DNA of 64,000 bases, from the NCBI GenBank assembly GCA_025517485.1, contig JAOPKB010000016.1, positions 82,330-146,329 of the forward strand, in the 5' to 3' direction. This document shows positions 17,609 through 26,465 of the stretch, piece after piece. Position 1 is the first letter of the stretch, and each line of letters begins with the position of its first letter. The DNA comes from Natronoglomus mannanivorans. Its GTDB lineage: Archaea > Halobacteriota > Halobacteria > Halobacteriales > Natrialbaceae. A program made the translations under genes and the position numbers. The notes beneath the pieces were generated by a model. It was not told where the DNA came from. It saw only the letters and a program-made list of their open reading frames with translations, and did not search any database.

Positions 17609-18781
17609 GTGATTTCCGGCGGCGACACCCGACCCGAGTTCGTCTTCGAACTACGGAGCTGTCGGTGGGCCGAGTTGGCGTGGCCGCCCGGCGAGAGCGA
17701 GGATGTGACCGGAGACGAAACCGGGAAACCGGCCGCGACCAACCAGCGCCCCATCGTCGTCGCCCGCCAGCTCGGCACGAAACGCCGTCGCTGGGACACC
17801 ATCGTCCTCGAGTGCGATCCTGACGGCCTCCGCGAACGGGCGCGATTCGGCCCCGACCGCCTCGACAGCGACCTCCTGCACGTGATCCAGCACGCGCCCG
17901 AGGCGTGGACCTACTACCGCGACGCACTCCCCCACCCCGGCTACCCCTGGCGATACGTTCGCGAAGCGATCCACGAGGCCGACGACCGGGGCATCCTCGA
18001 GACCCGCCGCGACGGCAACCGGATCCAGATCCGCCGAAAGTGGGTCTATCCCGACTGGGTCGAGCGGATCGTCGCCATCGAGAACAAACCCGATCTCGAC
18101 GCCAGTGCGGCTCGCGTCCTCGGACCGCAACTCGAGTACGACGTCGCGATGGCGCTTGCGGACGAGGTCTGGGTCGCCACCCGAAAGACCGGCGAGCGGA
18201 TCGAGCCCGCGCTGTTCGAGGATCTCCCCGTGGAAGCCGGGATTCTCGCGCTCGATCCCGATACCCTCTCCGCCGAGGTCGCGTGGTATCCGCGCACACT
18301 GGCCGTCGACGAGCCCGGAACGCGCATTACCGAACGGCCCGACGGCGGCGACCGGGACGCTTCGGCCGCCCGATTCGAGTACGTCGATCCCGACGAGAAG
18401 GCGGCGACGAGGCTCGCGATCGCCGAACGCGCCTACGAGCGTGGCTGGCGGTCGTTCGTCGAGACGATGCGGCCGGATTGTCGACACTTCGAGCTGCGAG
18501 CGCACGTGGACTCGGATTCAGATATAGAGCCAGACCCAAACTCGGACTCGAGCAAAAACGAGCGAGGTCTCTCACAGCTCCTCCCAACCTGTCGAGCCAA
18601 AGAACGCTGTCAGACCGCCGCGGAGTGTTCGGGGTCCTGCCCGGACTTCGAGCCCGAACCACCCCTCTGGCGCCAGCGCGGCTGGCCGATCGAGGGCGGG
18701 CCCGGCCGACGCTGTCGCGTCTTACTCGAGGAACGACGACGAGCACGGCGGCCCGATTCCCCAGACGAGAGTCGCGAGTAG
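17609..18781 (+). CDS. DUF5787 family protein, possible PD-(D/E)XK nuclease with Cys cluster
   Basis: A 390-residue haloarchaeal protein from the GTG at 17609 (a GTG at 17543 is also possible). It has a Cys near the N-terminus (Cys18 in ELRSCRW), Asp63 in a hydrophobic strand (WDTIVLE), then Glu158-x-Lys160 in IVAIENKPD, followed by Gln174-x-x-Tyr177 in PQLEYD. This order (D, ExK, QxxxY-like) recalls RecB/Cas4-type nucleases. A Cys cluster near the C-terminus (CRAKERC, AECSGSC, then RRCRV) would complete a Cas4/AddB-like iron-sulphur layout. The nuclease reading is my inference; the family is formally of unknown function. An Asp-Ser/Asp-Pro tract lies just before the Cys cluster. Confidence 0.7.
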   Translation: MISGGDTRPEFVFELRSCRWAELAWPPGESEDVTGDETGKPAATNQRPIVVARQLGTKRRRWDTIVLECDPDGLRERARFGPDRLDSDLLHVIQHAPEAWTYYRDALPHPGYPWRYVREAIHEADDRGILETRRDGNRIQIRRKWVYPDWVERIVAIENKPDLDASAARVLGPQLEYDVAMALADEVWVATRKTGERIEPALFEDLPVEAGILALDPDTLSAEVAWYPRTLAVDEPGTRITERPDGGDRDASAARFEYVDPDEKAATRLAIAERAYERGWRSFVETMRPDCRHFELRAHVDSDSDIEPDPNSDSSKNERGLSQLLPTCRAKERCQTAAECSGSCPDFEPEPPLWRQRGWPIEGGPGRRCRVLLEERRRARRPDSPDESRE

Positions 18782-18881
18782 CGAGTAGCGAGCGACGAGA
18801 CGCGAGAGACGAACACCGAACCTCGAGACCGAACCTCGAGACCGAATACTGCGACCGAGTCGACTCTCTTCGACGACGCCG

Positions 18882-19385
18882 TCAGTCGGCGACGCTCACC
18901 TCGAGATCCTCACGCGATACCGTCAGTCGGAACGTCGGCACCGTCCGATACTCGACTTCGACGACGTCCTTCCGACGGAGACTCTGGAGCCCGGATCGGA
19001 CGTCTTCGGCCGACGGATCCACGTCGTAGGCGTCGCGAACCTTGTGGAGGACCGAGACGACGCTTTCCGATTCCTCGTCGGGGCCGGCGAGCACCTCGAC
19101 GATCTGGGCCTGCAGCTCCGGGACGCGAATCCGTGACGGCGGCCCGTCGGAGTCGGGATCGGTCTCGACGCCGGGTTCGACGTCGACTAACTCGGCGGCC
19201 TCGCTGGTCGCGCGGATCAGGCTGTTGTCGTCTCGGAAGTAGTACTCCTTGAGTTCGTTCTCGAGGTACTGGTGGACCTCGCTGCCGCTCTCCATTTCCC
19301 ACCGGTCCTGGAGTTCGGAGTTCTTCGTCGGTTGCAGTTCCACGACGTCGGCCAATCGCGATGTGGCCTCCTCGGAGAGCGTCAT
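18882..19385 (-). CDS. DUF5797-type winged-helix protein
   Basis: A 167-residue haloarchaeal protein. The N-terminal part (SEEATSRLADVVELQPTKNSELQDRW) looks like a helix-turn-helix, the ELKEYYFRDDNSLIRAT segment is the family's most recognisable part, and the middle is acidic. The C-terminal half (SVLHKVRDAYDVDPSAEDVRSGLQSLRRKDVVEVEYR) reads as a second winged helix. A DNA-binding or regulatory role is likely but no target is known. The start is the ATG at 19385; the upstream open frame to 19502 is ignored as Arg-rich and non-homologous in look. It diverges from the small gene at 19615. Confidence 0.7.
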   Translation of the reverse strand: MTLSEEATSRLADVVELQPTKNSELQDRWEMESGSEVHQYLENELKEYYFRDDNSLIRATSEAAELVDVEPGVETDPDSDGPPSRIRVPELQAQIVEVLAGPDEESESVVSVLHKVRDAYDVDPSAEDVRSGLQSLRRKDVVEVEYRTVPTFRLTVSREDLEVSVAD

Positions 19386-19614
19386 CGTTCGCCGATAGGT
19401 CGATCCGCTACTTTTGCGTTGCGCCCCGTCGCCGTCCGGTCTCGATTCGATCTCGGTCGACGAGAACCTCGCGGTCCGTCTTCTCACCGAGTTCTCGTAC
19501 ATCGGAACCGGACAGCCGTACCCGGATTATCCGTTCGAGCCGACAGACACGACGGACAGAGAGTCGGCCTGTTCGTCACAATAATTCAAGCCACTCGATG
19601 ACGTATCTCGTGGT

Positions 19615-19869
19615 ATGTCAGAGGTACTACTCACTCACGTCGAGTCCGTTCTCGAGGAACTCTCGTATCCGATCGCTCGAGACGATGCCAGCGACGAACT
19701 CGAGGGAACGACGCTCCTGCTCGCCAACGGGGAGGTCGACCTCGGCGATCTAATCGAGAAGTCCGACAGTGAGTCGTTCGAATCCGAAAACGACCTCGAG
19801 TCGGAGTTGAACAACGTCTTACCCCGCGAAGCCGTCGGCGAGCCGTATCAGTCGGAGGGGGAAGGATAA
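19615..19869 (+). CDS. DUF5789-type small acidic protein
   Basis: An 84-residue acidic protein widespread in haloarchaea in my recollection. Its N-terminus (LLTHVESVLEELSYPIARDDA) is an amphipathic helix followed by a short beta segment (TTLLLANGEVDLGDLI), and the end is Glu/Ser-rich. No catalytic or metal motif is visible. It lies 125 bases upstream of the TFS gene on the same strand. Confidence 0.75.
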   Translation: MSEVLLTHVESVLEELSYPIARDDASDELEGTTLLLANGEVDLGDLIEKSDSESFESENDLESELNNVLPREAVGEPYQSEGEG

Positions 19870-19994
19870 GGGTAAGGGTAAGTCTCAGGCGCTGGATTAC
19901 CGTCTTTCGAGCGAGCGGATCCGTGTCACACTCGCTCGAAAATAAACGGCAAACGGGTCGTTTAAGTCCCCTGGCCCGCGTAGCCCGGACAACG

Positions 19995-20303
19995 ATGGAA
20001 TTCTGTGACGAATGCGGTTCGATGATGAAAGCAGACGACGGCATGTGGGTCTGTGGCAGTTGTGACTTTACGAAACCAAAAGGCAACACCGACGCCTACA
20101 CCGTCACCGAAGGGCAGGAGGCCTCCGAAATTATCGAATCGTCCGACGAGAGTGCACTCCCCGAAACCGACGCCCGCTGTCCCGAGTGTGGCAACGACAA
20201 GGCTTACTGGTACCTCCAGCAGATCCGGTCGGCAGACGAGTCCGAGACTCGATTCTTCGTCTGTACGGAGTGCAAGCACAAGTGGCGCGAAGACGACCAC
20301 TAA
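19995..20303 (+). CDS. tfs: Transcription factor S (RNA polymerase cleavage factor)
   Basis: A 102-residue protein with two zinc ribbons. The first has Cys4-Cys7 and Cys20-Cys23. The second has Cys62-Cys65 and Cys90-Cys93. Between the strands of the second ribbon is RSADESET, with Asp81-Glu82 in the place of the acidic pair that enters the polymerase active site to stimulate transcript cleavage. The first ribbon resembles the RpoM/Rpb9 N-terminal domain. The start is the ATG at 19995; an extended frame opens at 19923. A T-rich tract right after the stop (20310-20314) may terminate transcription. Confidence 0.93.
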   Translation: MEFCDECGSMMKADDGMWVCGSCDFTKPKGNTDAYTVTEGQEASEIIESSDESALPETDARCPECGNDKAYWYLQQIRSADESETRFFVCTECKHKWREDDH

Positions 20304-20392
20304 CGGCAATTTTTCGTTCTTCGTTCGAGCCAGCCTCCGGTTGACCACTCACGAAACATCCTCGAGCGGGATTCGTGACGTAGCCGATGGGT

Positions 20393-20473
20393 TCACTCGG
20401 CACGCTCTCGAGAGCGTTTCTCGCCGCTCTCGTCGTCTTGAGCTTCTTCCTCCTCGAGCGCGAGGACTTCCAT
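20393..20473 (-). CDS. Possible 26-residue acidic peptide
   Basis: A short frame from the ATG at 20473 encodes a Glu-rich peptide (MEVLALEEEEAQDD, then ending SRERAE). It lies 95 bases downstream of trmI on the same strand. The acidic composition fits a real haloarchaeal product, but there is no homology I recognise and no convincing start signal. This could equally be chance coding. Confidence 0.2.
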   Translation of the reverse strand: MEVLALEEEEAQDDESGEKRSRERAE

Positions 20474-20568
20474 GTGCACTGGTGTAACGCGCCGTCGCTG
20501 GCCTGGATAACAGTGATCTCCGTATAGACGGCCCGTGCTGGCGATGGAGCGTCTCGACGTGCGTCGGC

Positions 20569-21465
20569 CTAGTCGTTCCGTGCGATCGTCAGATACCCCG
20601 TGTGGCCGACGGGGGCCGTCGACGGCCGCGAGCCGCGGTCGTCGAAGTCCATCTCGCGCTGGATCGTCTCGCGGGTCGTGATCTCCGAGAGACCGACGTC
20701 TCGAGCGGTCGCGACGACCTCGCGTGTGCTCTCGATGAACGGGCTGTACACCGCGAGAAAGCCGCCTTTCACCAGAAGTTCGGGGGCCCGTTCGACGACC
20801 GAAGCTGCGTCGCCGGTGTCGAGGGTGAGGACGTCGAAGGAGCCGTCGTCTGTGGCTGTGTCCGCGTCTGCGTTCGTCTCTGCGTCTCCGTCCGTCTCCG
20901 TTTCCGTCTTCGTCTTCGAGTCCGTCTCGGCGTCCGTGTCCGACTCGCGTTCGGATTCGTCGGACTCGACGCCGCAATTGGGACCGGTTTCGGACGAAAC
21001 GAGTTCGTCCAGATCCTCGAGGACGTTCCCCGCTCGGACCTCGACGGACTCTGCGACGTTCGCCAGCGCCATGTTCTCGCGGGCGACTTCGGCGAATTCC
21101 GGATCACGCTCGTAGGTCGTGACGGTCGCTCCCGCCCGTGCCATCGACGCCGCGAGGACGCCGGTTCCGGTCCCGGCGTCGAGAACACGGTCGCCCTGAC
21201 AGACACCCGTCTCGCCGATGACGAGCCCCACGTCTCGAGGAACCATCGGCGCACCGGTGCGTTCGAAGTGGTGAAACAGGTCCGGTCCACGCAGTCGGCG
21301 AACCCGGAACTCGGTGCCGAGATGCGTCTCGAGGGTCTCCCCCGGTTGGATGTCCTCGGGGACCTCGAGAACGCCGAGGTCGGTGCCGAACTCCTCGCCG
21401 GGTTCGACGAGGAACTCGCGGACGCTGTTCCCGTCTTCGTCTTCGTGGATGACCAAGACCGTCAC
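20569..21465 (-). CDS. trmI: tRNA (adenine-N1)-methyltransferase TrmI
   Basis: S-adenosylmethionine-dependent enzyme that methylates N1 of adenine in tRNA (positions 57/58 in archaea). It has 298 residues. The N-terminal beta domain is followed by the methyltransferase fold with motif I DAGTGTG (96-102) and motif IV FDVLTLDTGD (210-219). GAPMVPRDVG near residue 72 resembles the family's RxTQIIY-type approach to the fold. Residues about 158-208 are an inserted low-complexity tract (Asp/Thr/Glu/Lys), placed between motif III and motif IV. It is the third gene of a PUA-NAC-TrmI run. Confidence 0.9.
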   Translation of the reverse strand: MTVLVIHEDEDGNSVREFLVEPGEEFGTDLGVLEVPEDIQPGETLETHLGTEFRVRRLRGPDLFHHFERTGAPMVPRDVGLVIGETGVCQGDRVLDAGTGTGVLAASMARAGATVTTYERDPEFAEVARENMALANVAESVEVRAGNVLEDLDELVSSETGPNCGVESDESERESDTDAETDSKTKTETETDGDAETNADADTATDDGSFDVLTLDTGDAASVVERAPELLVKGGFLAVYSPFIESTREVVATARDVGLSEITTRETIQREMDFDDRGSRPSTAPVGHTGYLTIARND

Positions 21466-21547
21466 GTGTGAGTGGAACTGTAGGTGTGAGTCAGGGACAC
21501 GCCCGTGGGTCCGCGTCCTGTCGTGAATCTCTCCGACACGCGAACGC

Positions 21548-21934
21548 TCACTCGAGTTCTTCGACGGCCGCCGCGAGGTCTCCGTCGTTGTTCTCGAGGG
21601 CGGCGCGGGCGTCGTCCTCGCTCGCGCCGGTGCGCGTGGCGACGATTTCGACGTCGGCGTCCGGAATCTCGCCGGCGGCCGAGTCCGTCACATCGGCGCT
21701 CGCACCCGCGTTACCGCTGCCGGCTTCGCGTTCTTCGGGCGACCCGATGACCTGGTAGGTCTCTTGCCCGCGGGCGTCCATCTTGGTCACGTCGGGATTG
21801 TCGAAGACGAGTTCCGTGTCTTCGGTCCGAATGATGACCTCTTTGGCGTCGAGTTCGTCGACGTCGATACCCATTTGTTTCATCATCTGTTCCATCTTTC
21901 GCGGATCGAGTCCGCCACCGCCTCCTCCAAACAT
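21548..21934 (-). CDS. nac: Archaeal nascent polypeptide-associated complex protein
   Basis: A 128-residue homodimeric chaperone that binds nascent chains at the ribosome exit. The start MFGGGGGG and then DPRKMEQMMKQMGIDVDEL is the archaeal signature. The NAC beta-barrel follows (AKEVIIRTEDTELVFDNPDV...YQVIG). A UBA domain closes the protein (SEDDARAALENNDGDLAAAVEEL). A flexible acidic/Ala-rich linker joins the two. The start is the ATG at 21934. It lies 82 bases upstream of trmI and 213 bases downstream of the PUA gene on the same strand, a layout that groups ribosome-linked functions. Confidence 0.95.
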   Translation of the reverse strand: MFGGGGGGLDPRKMEQMMKQMGIDVDELDAKEVIIRTEDTELVFDNPDVTKMDARGQETYQVIGSPEEREAGSGNAGASADVTDSAAGEIPDADVEIVATRTGASEDDARAALENNDGDLAAAVEELE

Positions 21935-22147
21935 ACTCGAGACGTTGCTATCCGGAGCCAAAAGACTACCGAACACGACCGTCCGTTCCGGAGGCACTCG
22001 TGTGAGAAGGACGGCCATCCGCCACGTGCGGTCTTCCAAACTGTCGACCGAAGTCGTGTTGCACACACGCTCGTGTCCGAACCTGGTAGTGATTACCGAC
22101 GGTCACTACACTGATCGTCACTATCGGCTGAGTAAGACACAGACAGA

Positions 22148-22741
22148 TCACCGATCGGACGGTGTGTCCGCCCCTTCACGAACCTTCACCGCCATTCCTG
22201 TCTCGAAATCGCGGATCGCGTCGGCACCGAGTTCCGCTCGACCGACCGCCAATAGATCACCGCGCTCGTGGGTCACGAGCACCTCGTCGCCGGGCCGGAC
22301 GTCGCTTCCGACCTCGCAGACGAACTTCGCGAAGACGTTCTTTCCGTCGCGGACGAACGGCTCGCTCTCGTCGTCGACGATCACGCGATAGGCCGGCGAC
22401 TCGAGAACCGCGGCGAGTCGTCGACCACCCTCGAGACCCATCGTGAAGCGACCGTCAGTGCCGAAAGAGGCGATTCGGCCGTTGCCGTCGGCGTGAATCT
22501 GCTGTGGGCGACCCGAACTGGTTCGTCTGACTTCGAGCGTTTCGGCGGGTGGAAACAGTGCCTCGCCGGCCCCCGCGCCGAACTGGTAGTCCGCGATGGT
22601 CCGAAGACTCGAGAGGTCAGCGCCGCCGGTCGGTGGCTGGTTCTGATTCGTCTGCTCGCGTTCGTTTTTGTCCCCATCTTCGGCCTCGTTCTCGTTCTCG
22701 CTCTCGTTCCCGTTCGTACGGTCGTCTCCGCGCTCACTCAT
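22148..22741 (-). CDS. PUA-domain RNA-binding protein
   Basis: A 197-residue protein. The first 40 residues are an Asn/Glu low-complexity tail. The rest contains a globular part (DYQFGAGAGEALFPP, then EVRRTSSGRPQQIH) and a C-terminal PUA domain (EPFVRDGKNVFAKFV...GDEVLVTHERGDLLAVGRAEL). PUA domains recognise RNA in tRNA- and rRNA-modifying enzymes. The family is related to archaeal pre-rRNA/tRNA modification partners but lacks a catalytic domain. It is the first gene of the PUA-NAC-TrmI set; co-regulation with translation is inferred. Confidence 0.85.
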   Translation of the reverse strand: MSERGDDRTNGNESENENEAEDGDKNEREQTNQNQPPTGGADLSSLRTIADYQFGAGAGEALFPPAETLEVRRTSSGRPQQIHADGNGRIASFGTDGRFTMGLEGGRRLAAVLESPAYRVIVDDESEPFVRDGKNVFAKFVCEVGSDVRPGDEVLVTHERGDLLAVGRAELGADAIRDFETGMAVKVREGADTPSDR

Positions 22742-22835
22742 TGACGAGCGTTAGACCAGACGGTCGAAAGCACTTGTGTTCTCTCTTCTCGTCTCTCGGC
22801 TTCCATCCCTCGTCCAACCGACGAAATCACACCGC

Positions 22836-23333
22836 TTAGAGCAAGAACGTCTCGTGGCGTTCACCCAGATCCAGAAAGGAGTCGGCCGCTTCGATGAGTT
22901 CCTCCGCGGTCGAGGACTCGAACGCCATCACTTCGACGCGGACACCCTCGTGACGGAGGTGCGAACACAGCCGGGAGAAGTCGCCGTCGCCGGTACAGAG
23001 CACGAGCGTGTCGATGTGATTCGCGAGCGTCACCGCGTCGAGGCTCATGCCGACGTCCCAGTCGGCCTTCTTCGTCCCGTCGGAGAAACGCTTGATGTCC
23101 TTGATCTTCGTCTCGAAGCCGATATCGACCAGTGCGTCGAAGAAGCTCTCCTCTTCGGGCGACTCCGCGCGAATCACGTACGCGATCGCGCGAGTGAGTT
23201 GGCGGTCCTGTACGGCCTTCTCGAGGAGCGAAGAATAGTCGATATTCCGACTGTGGATGCTTTGTGCGGTGTGATAGAGGTTTTGCGCGTCTACGAGGAC
23301 GGCGACGCGCTGGCCCGGGTGAATGTCCGTCAT
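22836..23333 (-). CDS. NYN-domain (PIN-like) ribonuclease
   Basis: A 165-residue single-domain protein of the NYN/LabA family, a PIN-like nuclease fold. Conserved acidic residues that usually bind the metal are present: the aspartate of VLVDAQNLYHTA, the DWDVGMSLD segment, and the aspartates of TGDGDFSRLC. Such proteins process or degrade RNA. No partner domain is attached. It lies 71 bases upstream of htpX's end on the same strand. Confidence 0.88.
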   Translation of the reverse strand: MTDIHPGQRVAVLVDAQNLYHTAQSIHSRNIDYSSLLEKAVQDRQLTRAIAYVIRAESPEEESFFDALVDIGFETKIKDIKRFSDGTKKADWDVGMSLDAVTLANHIDTLVLCTGDGDFSRLCSHLRHEGVRVEVMAFESSTAEELIEAADSFLDLGERHETFLL

Positions 23334-23404
23334 GGCCTATCGTGTGCGCGCAAGGCCCAAAACCGCTTCCCCTCGCATCCGAGTGAAAAAAGCGACCGAA
23401 TCGA

Positions 23405-24229
23405 TCAGCTGCGGAGTTTCTGAATGCGCTTTTCCGTCGGCGGGTGAGTGGCGAACAGCTTCGCCAGTAGCGACTTGTCCGCGTTGAAGATACACAGTGC
23501 GTTCACGCTGTCGTCGACTTTCGACTCGCGACCCTGTGAACTCTGGGAGATCTTCTCGAGTGCGCGGGCGAGCGGGTCGCCGCTCCCGATGTACTGACGC
23601 GCGTCGTCGTCGGCGACGAACTCGCGGTAACGGCTGATCGCGAGCACGAAGACCATTACCAGCATCTGGGCGATGTTCGAGAGGACCATCCCGACGATGA
23701 TGCCGGCGAAGCCGCGATCGCTGCTCATGATGTAGACCATGTAGGCGACCCAGCCGACCATCATCGCGATGGAACTGCCGACGACCATCGTGACGACGTC
23801 GCGGTTCTTGATGTGGGCGAGTTCGTGGGCGATGACGCCCTCGAGTTCGTCGCGCTCGAGGATGGCCATGAGTTCCGTCGAGACGACGACGACGCCGTTG
23901 CCCTTGCGACCGGTCGCGAAGGCGTTCGGGACGCCCATCTCCATGACCATCAGTCGGGGTTTCTCGATGCCCATGTCGCGACTGAGTGATTCAGTCATGT
24001 GGTGGATGTGCTGGTACTGGCCATCCTCCGGCATGTCTTCGGCGCCTCTCGTCGCCGACCACGTACCGATCTTGTACTGGATGAACGGCAGGGCCAACAG
24101 GCCGAGCAGGACCAGTGGCCACGCACCGGTGCCGAACATCGCCAGCCCGAACGCCCCCACGAGCATGTAGAAGGCGAACAGGATCGAGCCGACGACCGCC
24201 ATTCGTACTTTCAATCCGAAGTGTTCCAT
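23405..24229 (-). CDS. htpX: HtpX-type membrane zinc metalloprotease
   Basis: A 274-residue M48 family protease that degrades misfolded membrane proteins from the cytoplasmic face. The catalytic site is HELAH (His135, Glu136, His139). The third ligand glutamate is probably in SRYREFVAD. Two hydrophobic segments lie at the N-terminus (about 10-30 and 35-52) and two more after the catalytic site (about 148-170 and 180-205). The start is the ATG at 24229. It faces away from dapA across a 371-base gap, and no heat-shock element is recognisable. Confidence 0.93.
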   Translation of the reverse strand: MEHFGLKVRMAVVGSILFAFYMLVGAFGLAMFGTGAWPLVLLGLLALPFIQYKIGTWSATRGAEDMPEDGQYQHIHHMTESLSRDMGIEKPRLMVMEMGVPNAFATGRKGNGVVVVSTELMAILERDELEGVIAHELAHIKNRDVVTMVVGSSIAMMVGWVAYMVYIMSSDRGFAGIIVGMVLSNIAQMLVMVFVLAISRYREFVADDDARQYIGSGDPLARALEKISQSSQGRESKVDDSVNALCIFNADKSLLAKLFATHPPTEKRIQKLRS

Positions 24230-24600
24230 GGACGCTGGTAAGCAATCAGGAACTATAAAAGACGCGGCATGTCGTGCGGTTCGTTCACACACGTATTCCG
24301 AACGGAATCGATAGAAGACACAACCGATAAGTTCCTCGAGAACGCCCTCACTCGTATGCGCCGCGTCGCTCCCACGTCGACTCGAGTGGTCGAGAGCGGC
24401 GTCGCTCCCTTTTCGAAGTCGAAAAAACGTCAGTAAGAGCGCTCGCTGCGAGACTGGCACCCTCGTTTCGGGCGCGGTTTCGAACCGACCGATATCGTCT
24501 CGTCGAACTGTCCCGAACCGTACTGGACCGTATCGTACTTCACACACGACCGCTAGCTGACGACCAACAAACGACCACCGACCAGCGGACCACTAGATCC
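24230..24600. other. 371-base divergent intergenic region (htpX/dapA) with a palindrome
   Basis: No gene is seen here. It must carry both the htpX and dapA promoters. A perfect 7+2+7 inverted repeat, TTTTCGAAGTCGAAAA, is at 24410-24425. A direct repeat, GCGTCGCTCCC, occurs at 24363-24373 and 24399-24409 on either side of a CGACTCGAG segment. The palindrome and repeats sit about 190 bases before dapA and could be an operator, but nothing ties them to a known regulator. Confidence 0.5.
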
Positions 24601-25599
24601 ATGACATCCAATACCGACACCGATACCGATACCGACTCAGATTCCGACGCAGACATCGACTTCACCGGCGTCTTCCCCGCGATGACGACGCCGTTTACCG
24701 ACGACGAACGCATCGACTTCGACCAGCTCCAGACCGACGCCCAGCGACTCGAGCGGGCGGGCGTCGACGGGCTCGTTCCCGTCGGCTCTACCGGCGAATC
24801 GGCGACGCTGACCCACGACGAACACGTTCGCGTCGTCGAGGCGGTCATCGAAGCCGTCTCCGACGTCCCCGTCATCGCTGGCACCGGATCGAACAACACT
24901 CGAGAGGCCCTCGAGCTCTCCGAGCGCGCCGCCGAGGCCGGCACCGATGGCTTGCTCCTCATCTCGCCGTACTACAACAAGCCCGAACAGCGCGGCTTCC
25001 TCGAGCACTACCGGACGATCGCCGACGCGGTCGACCTGCCACAGATCGTCTACAACGTCCCCTCGCGGACGGGCCGCAACATCGAACCCGACACCGCCGT
25101 CGAACTCGCGAGTCACGAAAATATCGCGGGGTACAAGGCTGCCAGCGGCGATCTCGCCCAGATCAGTGAGATCGTCGAGCGCACGCGAGAGGAGGACTTC
25201 GCGGTACTCTCGGGCGACGACCCGCTTACCCTGCCGATGATTTCCGTTGGGGCGACCGGAACCATCAGCGTCGTCGCGAACGTCGAACCCGAGCGAACCT
25301 GTGCGATGGTCGGTGCGGCACTGGACGGCGACTACGCGTTCGCCCGCGAACTCCACCACGAACTCGGCGAACTCGTCAGGACGCTGTTCGTCGAGACCAA
25401 CCCGATCCCCGTCAAGGAGGCGATGGCGATCCGAACCGGCGCGTCGCCGGAGCTCCGGCCACCGCTTTCCCGACTGTCCGAGCAGTACCGAGACGAGCTC
25501 GAGGTCGTCCTCGCGGACCTCGAGGCCGAGTCGGCAGTCGCCGAAAGCGAGGGAGGAACCGAGACGGAAACTGGGACCGAATCGGAGGCCGACCGATGA
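24601..25599 (+). CDS. dapA: 4-Hydroxy-tetrahydrodipicolinate synthase
   Basis: Condenses pyruvate with aspartate semialdehyde, the first committed lysine/diaminopimelate step. It has 332 residues in a TIM barrel. The Schiff-base lysine is Lys179 in AGYKAASG. The proton relay tyrosine is Tyr151 in YNVPSRTGRN, and the substrate-carboxylate arginine is Arg156. The GSTGES loop near residue 62 is present. The N-terminus carries an Asp-Thr/Asp-Ser repeat (residues 6-20) and the C-terminus another Glu/Thr tract, both outside the barrel. It overlaps dapB by 4 bases. Confidence 0.95.
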   Translation: MTSNTDTDTDTDSDSDADIDFTGVFPAMTTPFTDDERIDFDQLQTDAQRLERAGVDGLVPVGSTGESATLTHDEHVRVVEAVIEAVSDVPVIAGTGSNNTREALELSERAAEAGTDGLLLISPYYNKPEQRGFLEHYRTIADAVDLPQIVYNVPSRTGRNIEPDTAVELASHENIAGYKAASGDLAQISEIVERTREEDFAVLSGDDPLTLPMISVGATGTISVVANVEPERTCAMVGAALDGDYAFARELHHELGELVRTLFVETNPIPVKEAMAIRTGASPELRPPLSRLSEQYRDELEVVLADLEAESAVAESEGGTETETGTESEADR

Positions 25600-26366
25600 C
25601 GATCCGCCTCGGCGTCACCGGTGGGACCGGCCGGATGGGACGGGAGGTCCTCGCCGCGGCGAGCGAGCGCGAGGACTGCGAGGTCGTCTTCGCGGTCAGC
25701 CGGAGTGCGGACGAAACGGACTCGGTCGCCGGCGTCGACCTGGAGTCCGCCGGCGAGTTCGAGACGCTCGTCGTCGAACGCGAACCCACCGTCGTCGTCG
25801 ACTTCACGGGGCCGGCGTCGGCCGTCGAGTACGCCGACGCCTGTGCGGATGCGGGCGTCGCCCTGGTCACCGGCACGACGGGGTTCGACGAGGACCAACT
25901 CGAGCGATTACAGGCTGCAAGCGACGAAATCCCCCTCCTGCACGCGCCGAACTTCGCCCGCGGCGTGCAGGCGCTGGTGAACGTCGTCGGGCAGGCGATT
26001 CGGAACTTGCCGGGGTACGACGTCGAGGTCGTCGAGACCCACCACAACGGGAAACGTGACGCGCCGAGTGGCACCGCGAACCGGCTGCTCGAGGAGATCG
26101 AGGCCAACGGCGACTTCACCGGACGCACGCACGGCCGTGAAGGCGATGCACCGCGCGAAACGGGCGAAATCGGCGTCCACGCGCTCCGAGCCGGCAACGT
26201 CACCGGCGAACACGAGATCGTGATCGCGGACAACCACGAGGAACTCCGACTCACCCATCGTGCCGAGGATCGCGGGGTCTTCGCCGCGGGTGCCCTCGAC
26301 GCGGCCGTCTGGCTCGCCGACCGCGACCCCGGAAGCTACGACTTCGACGACGTCATCGCGGAGTGA
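25596..26366 (+). CDS. dapB: 4-Hydroxy-tetrahydrodipicolinate reductase
   Basis: NAD(P)H-dependent reductase, 256 residues. The nucleotide-binding GVTGGTGRMG is at residues 6-15. The catalytic and substrate-binding motif ETHHNGKRDAPSGTA contains the general-acid His and the Lys of the family. It starts with ATG overlapping the dapA TGA stop (ATGA), implying translational coupling. It is followed after 99 bases by dapD. Confidence 0.95.
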   Translation: MTIRLGVTGGTGRMGREVLAAASEREDCEVVFAVSRSADETDSVAGVDLESAGEFETLVVEREPTVVVDFTGPASAVEYADACADAGVALVTGTTGFDEDQLERLQAASDEIPLLHAPNFARGVQALVNVVGQAIRNLPGYDVEVVETHHNGKRDAPSGTANRLLEEIEANGDFTGRTHGREGDAPRETGEIGVHALRAGNVTGEHEIVIADNHEELRLTHRAEDRGVFAAGALDAAVWLADRDPGSYDFDDVIAE

Positions 26367-26465
26367 GGGCGGTATGGGAGCGATGTGAGTGCGGTATGAG
26401 AGCGGAGTAGAGAAGAAAGGATGGTATTTTAGCGTTGCACTCGCCACTTCCGGACAGAGATACCG

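Noticed and set aside
20474..20977. Minus-strand frame overlapping trmI
   Set aside because: Arg-rich shadow of trmI in another frame; only the last 26 residues are outside a known gene.
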